From positions 1 to 64,000 of the forward strand of contig NZ_AUHD01000006.1 in the NCBI RefSeq assembly GCF_000423005.1: 64,000 nt of DNA. The letters are read 5' to 3'. The DNA is from Gelidibacter mesophilus DSM 14095. Lineage in GTDB: Bacteria; Bacteroidota; Bacteroidia; Flavobacteriales; Flavobacteriaceae. The translations under genes were made by a program, and so were the position numbers. Shown here piece after piece: positions 8,643 to 15,565 of this stretch; the first letter of the stretch is position 1, and each line of letters starts with the position of its first letter. The notes beneath the pieces are model-generated. The model was not told the DNA's origin and searched no databases. It was given only the letters and a program-made list of their open reading frames with translations.

Positions 8643-9095
8643 TTAACCTTCAGGTTGAATAATAAAATTGTCTCTTGAGCGGGGTTGTACTAATGCATTT
8701 CCAAAGAGCGCAATTACTTGTTTAATAACGCTTTTTATGCTTGCAAACTCAGCTGGTTTTTGAATGTAATGGTGCGCCCCCATATCGTACAAATCATTGA
8801 CCACCGTATGATCCAAGGAAGTAGAATAAATGATAATGGGAATATGTGAAAAGGTTTTTGAAGCCTTAATTTCAGCAATACATTCCATACCTGATTTTTT
8901 AGGCATATTGAGGTCTAGAAAAATTAGGTTAGGATATTTAGAAGCAGCAGTTGATAAAAATGTCATGAGCTCCACGCCATTATTTAATGTGGTGAGCTGA
9001 CAAGCACTTGCTATCTCATCCATGGCATCTTTAAAAAAATCACAATCATCTATATCGTCATCTGCGAGGAGAAGGTGAAGCTTTGTTTTTTCCAT
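8643..9095 (-). CDS. Single-domain response regulator (Rcp1-like), partner of the multi-PAS kinase
   Basis: The 150-aa receiver-only protein has ADDDIDD for the Mg-binding acids, FLDLNMPKKSG with the phospho-acceptor, YSTS as the switch and YIQKP with the conserved Lys. It closely resembles the receiver at 3870-4316, including the LDLNMP and SGMEC/SGLEC segments, and the two are probably paralogues. Its TAA is separated from the kinase ATG by two bases (TAAGCATG), so translation is likely coupled. A separate output partner is not encoded nearby apart from the AraC-type genes. Confidence 0.88.
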   Translation of the reverse strand: MEKTKLHLLLADDDIDDCDFFKDAMDEIASACQLTTLNNGVELMTFLSTAASKYPNLIFLDLNMPKKSGMECIAEIKASKTFSHIPIIIYSTSLDHTVVNDLYDMGAHHYIQKPAEFASIKSVIKQVIALFGNALVQPRSRDNFIIQPEG

Positions 9096-9601
9096 TTTAT
9101 TATTCAGTTAAGAATGGTATTTTCTTTTATGTTTTGCAATAATGCTTATCGATCCAAATAAAAAAGACAGAATAAGGTGCTGTTGTAACCGTCTGATGTT
9201 TTTATAAGTTAACGTGCCATGGTTAAAAACTATTTCAATTTGTTGGTCAACTTGAATCCAGTACGACGCCATACAGGACTATTAATTTTAAATAATGCTT
9301 CAAAGGACTTTCTAAATCTCCTGACGCCAAGCAAATATAACCAATTTTAAAGTGCTTTAATGGAGCGCTAATTTAGCAATAAATTTGATATTGTAAGTGG
9401 CGCGATTAGTTTTTGAAAGCTTCAAAAGTCCAATCTTGACTAGAGATAGAAGATTTTGTATATTTTAAATTGAAGACCATTCGATTTTGGCATTTAAAGA
9501 AGTTTCCATGACAGCCAAGTATTGATAAAATTAGGATTCAGAGTTTACCAGAATATAAAAAACCCCCTTAAAAGGAGGTTTTGTTCTGATTTTCAATCGG
9601 C
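9096..9601. other. Intergenic region, 506 bp, no gene seen
   Basis: No ORF of convincing length or codon use is present on either strand. The left side should carry the promoter of the regulator/multi-PAS kinase pair. The right end holds the terminator of the four-helix protein gene. No RNA gene or repeat was recognised in the rest. Confidence 0.6.
9557..9580 (-). terminator. Terminator of the DUF2383 gene
   Basis: AACCCCCTT and AAGGAGGTT form a 9-bp stem with a 2-nt spacer. The one mismatch is a G-U wobble only in the minus-strand RNA, where the stem is followed by six U residues. It lies about 20 nt after the stop at 9602. Confidence 0.8.
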
Positions 9602-10075
9602 TTATGCGATGTCTTCAAGCGTTTTCACACGATTGAGTGTGCTTTGAATATCTCTTAACTGCGATTGCAATATACTGTTGACCTGTGGTGCCAAAGTGTG
9701 TTTTTTCATCACATCTTCATATTCTTCAACACTAGCTTTTTCTCCACGAATGACTTCTTCTAAAACAGCTTCATCATCATTACCGGCGACAGAACTTTTA
9801 ATATCAATCCATGCGCGGTGTAAAGAGCCAGTTATACTGCCACTTTCTTTTGGTTTTTCGTTAAGTTGTCTTAATTCGTTATCAATGGCGTTTGCAAACC
9901 CACTGCGCTGTACGGCCTGTTGTTTTAAAAAGCTTTTGAGTGCAGGAGTTTTGGCATCTTGCATTGCTTTTGAATAGCCTTTTTCAGCATCGTAATTTTT
10001 TTCAAGAATGTTTTGTAAAACGTTGACTGTATCTTTATGTGTTTGTTCTTTTGCTTCTTCTAATGAGGTTTTCAT
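9602..10075 (-). CDS. PA2169-type four-helix-bundle protein (DUF2383)
   Basis: The 157-aa protein is almost entirely helical, with ferritin-like spacing of acidic residues and His. Segments such as LQNILEKNYDAEKGYSKAM, LHRAWIDIKSSVAGND, VLEEVIRGEKASVEEYEDVM and IQSTLNRVKTLED match the PA2169/DUF2383 family. Family members are small soluble four-helix proteins often induced by general stress; no enzymatic activity is established. It is a single gene with its own terminator. The family call is confident; the function is not known. Confidence 0.85.
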   Translation of the reverse strand: MKTSLEEAKEQTHKDTVNVLQNILEKNYDAEKGYSKAMQDAKTPALKSFLKQQAVQRSGFANAIDNELRQLNEKPKESGSITGSLHRAWIDIKSSVAGNDDEAVLEEVIRGEKASVEEYEDVMKKHTLAPQVNSILQSQLRDIQSTLNRVKTLEDIA

Positions 10076-10474
10076 AATGTTGTAATTTTTAAGTTCATCA
10101 CTAAGTTACAAAGATCAAAGAGCATAAACTCTTAAAGAAATCTTATTTAGGATAGGATTAACATTGAGCATCGGTTTTCTTAAGATATGTTAATTATGAA
10201 CTGAGAGTGAGATAATTATAGATGATGATCAGAGCCTTTTAAAAATTAATTACCATCGGAAACGGTTAAAATCTTTTTTATAATCATTCAGTATTCTACT
10301 AAAAGAGTATTTCAATTTGAGATCCCATGGCATTTAAATAAGTTATTTATAGTACATCGTTTCCTTTATTTGGGTTACTGTTCCTAAAAGTCAAAGAAGT
10401 TTTCCATTATAGAATTCCTCTTTTTTTTCCTCGGAATGTAATCTCATCATTTTTGACTGATTTTATTTTTTTTG

Positions 10475-10576
10475 ATGCAGCTCAATTTCTTTTTAAATAG
10501 GGATGAAATTTTTACAGTTCGACGAGGCTTAAAAAGTAAACTTGATAATGCTATTGATCAGCTAGGGTATATTTAG
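10475..10576 (+). CDS. Possible 33-codon small ORF before an orphan terminator
   Basis: The frame begins MQLNFFLNRDEIFTVRRG and ends LDNAIDQLGYI, and a strong plus-strand terminator follows 14 nt after its stop. It is preceded by a T-rich run and an in-frame stop, so it is not the end of a longer visible frame. It could be a real small protein, the coding remnant of a lost gene, or chance inside a small RNA. No family is recognised. Confidence 0.25.
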   Translation: MQLNFFLNRDEIFTVRRGLKSKLDNAIDQLGYI

Positions 10577-10590
10577 GGTGTATAGAATGG

Positions 10591-10618
10591 AAGGTTGTCA
10601 GAAACGGCAACCTTTTTT
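10591..10618 (+). terminator. Rho-independent terminator with no annotated gene in front
   Basis: AAGGTTGTC pairs with GGCAACCTT (9 bp, one wobble that forms only in the plus-strand RNA) around AGAAAC, followed by TTTTTT. It points away from any long gene: the nearest upstream gene is on the other strand. It must end a short plus-strand RNA or be left from a deleted gene. Confidence 0.75.
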
Positions 10619-10716
10619 GTTTTGATGAGCACCATTGATTTTATTTCTTAAAATGATGCTCACATTTTGAATTGGTTTCTATGTAGAATTATAAACCTTT
10701 TTAAAAGCTATTAATC

Positions 10717-12180
10717 ATGAGACCAATTTTACTAATTTTTTCACTGTTCTGTGCTTCGTGCCTGACAATTAATGCGCAAACCAACACCTGGACAGGGGCT
10801 GGTGCCAACACCAATTGGAATACTGTTGCCAATTGGAGTTTGAATGCTGTACCTACAGCAACTAACGATGTGATAATTCCGACGGGACACACGGTTACTA
10901 TGAATGTTGCTGGAACCATGAAGTCAATTTCTGTTCAGGGCAATTCTACGCTTAACATCTTAAATGCTTTGACTTTCACGAACGCTTCCTCGTTTGCTAA
11001 AGGTACTACGATAGTGTGGTCCGGTGGAGGTTTTTATGGTGGTGGTGTGCTTACAAATAATGGAACCCTCAATATGACAACTTCTGCTACTAAATACATT
11101 GCTGATGGTACTATTGTGAATAATAATAGCCTAATTAACATGAATGGTAGTTTTACCTTGTATATCAACTCTGGAAGCATTAATAATCAAAATTCAGGGA
11201 TTATTGATATTCAAGCCCGGCCTAATCTTGCACCAAACACTGGTCAATCACATCAAATCACTAATTCTGGTATAATTAAAAAGACTGGAGATACTGGAGC
11301 TGCAACAATTTCGGTCGCAATGATCAATACTGGTGCTATCAACGTAGACAGTGGCATCTTAAATTTAACTTCAGAGGCTAAAACATTTGACGGTGGTGAA
11401 TACAATGTGACTACGGACGCTACGTTGAATTTGTCTACAGCAATCAGCTTGAGCGGTACAATGACGGGACTTGTGAATGGAGATTTAAATTGGAACAGCG
11501 TTCTTACGGTGGCAGATGAGGCGACATTTAATTTTACAGGAACATCAGGAATTAATTGGGTTGATGGATTTCTAGATGGTGGAGGGGTCTTGAACAATAT
11601 AAGCAGGATGAACTTGATCACTAGAAATACGAAATATATTAGAGGATTTACAATTTTGAATAATACTGGATTGCTAAATCTTTCTGATTCTTTTACGTTG
11701 TACATCAATGCGGGAACTTTGAGAAATCTGAGTACAGGAATTATAGATATCCAAGCACTACCACATTTGGCTCTAAATACTGGTGAGGCACATAGCATTG
11801 TTAATGCTGGACTAATAAAAAAAACGACCAATACTGGCGTTGCAACAATTTCCATGGCTTTGATAAATACGGGTACAATTTCTGTTTAAATGGGCACCTT
11901 AAAATTTAGTGGTGAGGCTAAAACATTTGATGGAGGTATATATAATGTTACCGCAGGCAATACCTTGGACATGAGTACAGAGATCAATTTGAGCAAGACC
12001 ATGACAGGTTTAGTCAATGGAAATCTAAATTGGAATAGTAAAATTTTGGTGGCAAAGACGGCTGTGTTTCAATTTACAGGGTCAGCTGGCATCAATTGGG
12101 TTGATGGTTTTTTAGAGGGTGGAGGCATATTAACAAATATGACCAAATTGAATATGATCACTTCTAATACAAAATATATA
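10717..12180 (+). pseudogene. Repeat-containing surface adhesin, nonsense-interrupted and 3'-truncated
   Basis: The frame begins with a signal peptide (MRPILLIFSLFCASCLTINAQ) and continues as a Gly/Asn/Thr-rich beta-helix-like protein. From about 10990 it consists of units of exactly 180 codons (540 nt): the TKYI codons recur at 11092, 11632 and 12172. A TAA at 11887-11889 interrupts the frame at the codon where the preceding repeat has GAC, and the frame then continues with unit sequence (GEAKTFDGG). Unit 3 stops right after TKYI at 12180, where the sequence switches to the minus-strand neighbour. The usual C-terminal sorting tail is therefore missing. Unless read through, the gene yields a 390-aa secreted fragment. 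The pseudogene call is well supported; the original ligand or surface function is unknown. Confidence 0.85.
10990..12180 (+). repeat. 540-bp tandem coding repeats in the adhesin
   Basis: There are two full units (about 10990-11529 and 11530-12069) and a third cut off at 12180. Landmarks TKYI, FTLYIN, IIDIQA, AHSI/SHQI, GLVNG and GINWVDGF recur with no insertions or deletions, so the period is exactly 540 nt. The units are diverged, which points to old duplication rather than recent slippage. Confidence 0.85.
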
Positions 12181-13322
12181 ACTACAAACTTAGTAGCCAA
12201 GTCCCATTGTTGATTATCATATAGGGGATCTCTATTTGGATCGTAAAATTGATTATTGCTTGCAATATACTTTCCATCACTAGTCATCCAATAATTATCC
12301 GCCCCTGCATTTACCTTAAAGGTTTTTCCGTTTAGGTCAACATTCTGTTCTTCTCTGATCATATCAATAAAATTGTTATGATTGGAGTTTGAAGAAGAGG
12401 CATTTGCTGTATTGGTGCCTCTAAGGTTGTCCATAAAACGCGCATGGTTGGCGTCATTGGCCGCATAACGGTCGTTCATTATCTGTTGGTGTTGGTCAAA
12501 TTGCGCTTGCTGAGTACGCATACGATTTTGGTGCTGTATGTTTTTTTCCTGCTGTCTAAAATTATTGACTTGGATCTGATATTTTTGCCAATTGGGACTC
12601 TCAATTTTATTGAAATCGGCGTTTATGGCTATTCTCATATCGGTTTCATAATTACCCGCCGGCGCAAAGAAATAACCTATCTGATAGTTCCAAATTTTCA
12701 TAGCTTCTCCACCTGTTAGTGCCGGATCATAGTGCAATATCATTTGATTAAAAGTTACCAATGCCTTAACATGGTCATCATTGACCCATTCAGTAGAATA
12801 GGTTATGAAATCCACGTTTTGCAGTCCCAATAATTGCTTCTGTTTTTCGATGTATGTGGTGATTTCAGGAAATTCTCTTTGAGAAAGAAACTTAAAACCT
12901 TCACGTTCCATCAGAGGTTTAACTTCACTTTCAATAAATGCTGTTGGAGAAATCAAGGGCCGTTCATTAGTCACACCGTAGCTTCTCATCATTTGTGCAT
13001 ATTGTGGATTTTGAAATGCCACAAATTGGAAGATGGGCGTGTTAAAGGCCTTCATGCCATTATTATTTTGCATGAGGTACAAAAATGTGGGAAAATCATT
13101 ATCGAGATTGTAGGTTGGTCGGCTTAAGATGTCCCAATCCGAAGGATATTCTTTTTGGAATACGACCAATCCTGTTTTGCCGTCCACAAAATAATGTTGT
13201 TTTGTGGCCTGATTCAACACCCCTAATTCCGAATTCGAGGCGTTCCTTACGTCCTGAGATTGTGACTCCATGCAGGAGGATAATGTAAATAAGCTAAAGA
13301 TAAATGGAAATAATGCTTTCAT
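12069..13322 (-). CDS. Secreted lipoprotein of unknown function, C-terminus replaced by junction sequence
   Basis: The 417-aa frame starts with a lipoprotein signal peptide (MKALFPFIFSLFTLSSCMES, lipobox LSSC). A globular region follows to about residue 265, then a Gln/His/Asn-rich coiled stretch (NIQHQNRMRTQQAQFDQHQQ) and a conserved-looking tail (FKVNAGADNYWMTSDGKYI, YDNQQWDLATK). I do not recognise the family. About 37 residues at the end (from around 12180 down to 12069) are read from the antisense strand of the adhesin repeat and are not native. The true C-terminus is therefore lost, probably with little of the domain, because WDLATK looks close to an end. The product may still be made and exported to the outer membrane. 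The fusion with the convergent pseudogene indicates a deletion. Confidence 0.7.
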   Translation of the reverse strand: MKALFPFIFSLFTLSSCMESQSQDVRNASNSELGVLNQATKQHYFVDGKTGLVVFQKEYPSDWDILSRPTYNLDNDFPTFLYLMQNNNGMKAFNTPIFQFVAFQNPQYAQMMRSYGVTNERPLISPTAFIESEVKPLMEREGFKFLSQREFPEITTYIEKQKQLLGLQNVDFITYSTEWVNDDHVKALVTFNQMILHYDPALTGGEAMKIWNYQIGYFFAPAGNYETDMRIAINADFNKIESPNWQKYQIQVNNFRQQEKNIQHQNRMRTQQAQFDQHQQIMNDRYAANDANHARFMDNLRGTNTANASSSNSNHNNFIDMIREEQNVDLNGKTFKVNAGADNYWMTSDGKYIASNNQFYDPNRDPLYDNQQWDLATKFVVIYFVLEVIIFNLVIFVNMPPPSKKPSTQLMPADPVN

Positions 13323-13352
13323 GATGGCTCTTTTCTACACCATCGTATTTTA

Positions 13353-13395
13353 ATGAATATGTCATCACTTTTTTAAAAAATGATGACATATTCAT
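13353..13395. repeat. Near-perfect palindrome between lipoprotein and threonine dehydrogenase genes
   Basis: ATGAATATGTCATCA (13353-13367) and TGATGACATATTCAT (13381-13395) are perfectly complementary, and the 13 nt between them (C, six T, six A) continue the symmetry with one bulged C. There is no proper U-tract after either arm. It lies 31 nt upstream of the lipoprotein start and 90 nt after the dehydrogenase stop, so it may be an operator, a weak terminator, or both. Confidence 0.7.
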
Positions 13396-13484
13396 AGTTG
13401 TAAGAATGCTAAAGTCTGTATAGAACAGGTCGACTCTTAAGCCTAATATGACCAAATGACCATGTTTTTACCTAAACAGTGAAA

Positions 13485-14447
13485 TCACTTCTCAGAAGCT
13501 GCATATTTTTTACCTAGTTGTAAGAGCATCTCATCGCTCATGGTTTTTAGATCAAATTGATGTTTCCAATTCCAATCAGATCTCGCAACGCTATCATCAA
13601 TAGATTTTGGCCAAGTATCAGCAATTTGTTGTCTGAAATCAGGATTGTAGGTAATGATAAAGTCCTTAACATGTTTTTGGATTTCAGCTGCAATTTCTTT
13701 TGGCGTAAAACTCATGGCCGCCAAATTATAAGAAGATCTTATGGACAATTGATTTGCCGGAGCGTCCATAATTTGAATGGTGGCGTCAATAGCATCATCC
13801 ATAAACATCATAGGTATTTCGGTATCTTCAGAAAGGAAACATTCATAGTGTCCATCGGTAATAGCCTTATGGTAGATTTCTACAGCATAATCCGTGGTGC
13901 CTCCTCCAGGCATCGTTTTCCAACTTATAATTCCAGGGTAACGGATACTACGTACGTCCACGCCATATTTGTCAAAATAATACTCGCACCAACGTTCACC
14001 AACTTGTTTGGTAATTCCATAAACTGTTGTTGGGGCCATAACAGTATGCTGAGGTGTATCATGTTTTGGCGTAGTAGGACCAAATACGGCAATACTTGAT
14101 GGCCAAAATATTTTATTAATAAATTTGGCCTTTGCAAGATTCAATACGTGGAATAAAGAGTCCATATTTAAATCCCATGCCTTCATTGGATACTTTTCTC
14201 CAGTAGCGCTTAACATGGCGGCCATTAAATAAATGGTATCTATATTGTGTTTTTCGACACAAAGTAGGATGGAACCATAATCTTGGGCATCTACAATTTC
14301 GAAAAGTCCTGAATTGACTACATCGAGATTATTATAACTGATATCTGAAGCAATAACATTTTCATCGCCATGAATACTACGTAATTTGAAGGTTAATTCA
14401 GATCCAATTTGACCGCAGGCGCCTATAATTAGAATTTTTTGAGACAT
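13485..14447 (-). CDS. L-threonine 3-dehydrogenase, SDR (UDP-galactose-epimerase-like) type
   Basis: From the ATG at 14447 (MSQKILIIG) the protein has 320 aa; a start seven codons further upstream is possible but adds an unlikely leader. It is an extended SDR enzyme: NAD-binding GACGQIGSEL at the N-terminus, catalytic Tyr and Lys in YGITKQVGE, and RYPGIISWKTMPGGGTTDYA in the substrate region (split: RYPGIISW, MPGGGTTDYA). This matches the epimerase-like threonine dehydrogenases described from Flavobacterium and relatives, which oxidise L-threonine to 2-amino-3-ketobutyrate with NAD+. No kbl (glycine C-acetyltransferase) gene is adjacent. A minus-strand TACTTTTG (14466-14473) fits a -7 promoter element. 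Confidence 0.88.
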   Translation of the reverse strand: MSQKILIIGACGQIGSELTFKLRSIHGDENVIASDISYNNLDVVNSGLFEIVDAQDYGSILLCVEKHNIDTIYLMAAMLSATGEKYPMKAWDLNMDSLFHVLNLAKAKFINKIFWPSSIAVFGPTTPKHDTPQHTVMAPTTVYGITKQVGERWCEYYFDKYGVDVRSIRYPGIISWKTMPGGGTTDYAVEIYHKAITDGHYECFLSEDTEIPMMFMDDAIDATIQIMDAPANQLSIRSSYNLAAMSFTPKEIAAEIQKHVKDFIITYNPDFRQQIADTWPKSIDDSVARSDWNWKHQFDLKTMSDEMLLQLGKKYAASEK

Positions 14448-14773
14448 TGTTGTTGAATTTAAATGCAAAAGTACAAAGTTTTTTTAGGAAGAATGGGATG
14501 TTTTCTGGAATGAATTTGGGGTTTTCTAAAGCAGTCATCACAAATAAAGAGACCAATTATTTATTAATTGTATAAACTTTACACGGACCGTATCCTCAAT
14601 CTCACCCAATTACACACTTTTATAATGCGTTTAAAACATTCGAAATAAATTAACCAATTGAATATCAATTAAATATAAATTGAAAATCCTGAATTAATGG
14701 TCATGGCATGTTTATTTCTTATTAGAACAGTATCACAACGCAACATAAATATTAAATCTAGAAATTAGAAATC
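14448..14773. other. Intergenic region, 326 bp, divergent promoters
   Basis: The region separates the minus-strand threonine dehydrogenase from the plus-strand PepSY-like pair. A -7-like TACTTTTG for the dehydrogenase is at 14466-14473 (minus strand). No ORF, RNA or repeat is recognised in the remainder, which is very AT-rich. Confidence 0.5.
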
Positions 14774-15082
14774 ATGAAAAAAGTAGTTTTAACAGCAGCC
14801 ATTATATTAGGAGGATTATCAACATATGCAACGACAGAATTTTCTCCAAACCAAACAGAAGGCATAGATATCACAGTTCAGGAAGAATATAAGGAAATTA
14901 AAGCTGAAACGCTTCCTAAAGCAGTGAAAGATGCCTTAGCGAAAGATTTTCCGAGTGCAACTTTGGATAAAGCCTATGTTAAAGAGGTTAAGCAAGTAGA
15001 ATACAAACTGGAAATAACAGTTGATGGTGCAGCAGCGACGGTATATGCTGATAAAGACGGAAACTGGATCAAAAAAGAATAA
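14774..15082 (+). CDS. PepSY-like (BLIP-fold) secreted protein, copy 1
   Basis: The protein has 102 aa: a signal peptide of about 20 residues (MKKVVLTAAIILGGLSTYA), then one PepSY-like/beta-lactamase-inhibitor-like domain. The domain shows LPKAVKDALAKDFPSATLDKAY followed by a YKLEITVDGAAATVYADKDG strand pair (segments shortened). Such small exported proteins are common in Bacteroidota; no function is established, though neighbouring two-component systems are frequent and some PepSY proteins may sense cell-envelope conditions. Copy 2 follows after 63 nt and a terminator comes after the pair, so they form one unit. Confidence 0.8.
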   Translation: MKKVVLTAAIILGGLSTYATTEFSPNQTEGIDITVQEEYKEIKAETLPKAVKDALAKDFPSATLDKAYVKEVKQVEYKLEITVDGAAATVYADKDGNWIKKE

Positions 15083-15145
15083 GGGTTCCTTTTATAGAAA
15101 ACCATAGCATTTAAGAATACACTAAAATTTAAAAAATTAGAAATT

Positions 15146-15448
15146 ATGAAAAAAGTAGTTTTAACAGTAGCCATTATATTAGGAGGATTATCAACATATG
15201 CAACATCAGCATTTACTCCTAACCCAACAAAAGGCATTGAGCTTACCGTACAGGAAGAGTATAAAGAAATTAAAGCTGAAATGCTTCCAAAAGCAGTAAA
15301 AGATGCCTTAGCAAAAGATTTTCAGACCGCCACTTTAGATAAAGCTTACGTCAATGCGAAGCTTGAATATAAATTGGATATTACGGTTGATGGAGCGGCA
15401 TCAACAGTGTACGCTGATAAGGATGGAAACTGGATTGAAAAAGAATAA
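15146..15448 (+). CDS. PepSY-like (BLIP-fold) secreted protein, copy 2
   Basis: This is a 100-aa tandem duplicate of the preceding gene with the same architecture. Over the first 59 nt the two copies differ at a single base, whereas the mature regions are clearly diverged and copy 2 lacks two residues in the middle (VKEVKQVEYK versus VNAKLEYK). Both keep the PKAVKDALAKDF core, so both are probably functional. The sharp contrast between signal-peptide and mature identity suggests local gene conversion. Confidence 0.8.
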   Translation: MKKVVLTVAIILGGLSTYATSAFTPNPTKGIELTVQEEYKEIKAEMLPKAVKDALAKDFQTATLDKAYVNAKLEYKLDITVDGAASTVYADKDGNWIEKE

Positions 15449-15471
15449 GGTTTCACCACTTATTTAAGCAG

Positions 15472-15506
15472 AAAAAGGACGTTTTTAGATAAGCGTCCTT
15501 TTTTTA
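15472..15506 (+). terminator. Terminator of the PepSY-like pair
   Basis: AAAAAGGACG (15472-15481) pairs with CGTCCTTTTT (15494-15503) around a 12-nt loop, with the T run extending past the stem. It ends the tandem pair before the NtrC-type gene. Confidence 0.8.
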
Positions 15507-15565
15507 TGTTTTTTTTAAAGGGTTTACTGAGTTTAACTTGATATTTTTGTAAAAATGAATAATCT

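Larger units (their letters stand above)
10076..10716. other. Intergenic region, 641 bp, with an orphan small transcription unit
   Basis: The left part (10076-10440) should hold the promoter of the minus-strand DUF2383 gene; I see nothing else in it. The right part holds a 33-codon ORF (10475-10576) followed by a plus-strand terminator (10591-10618), so a short plus-strand RNA probably ends here, upstream of and separate from the adhesin gene. Confidence 0.5.

Noticed and set aside
11253-11855. 200-codon antisense frame inside the adhesin repeats
   Set aside because: It follows the repeat periodicity of the sense strand, has no start signals and encodes low-complexity sequence.
12444-13288. 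Three plus-strand frames opposite the truncated lipoprotein gene
   Set aside because: They are shadows of the better supported minus-strand lipoprotein, which has a signal peptide and consistent codon use.
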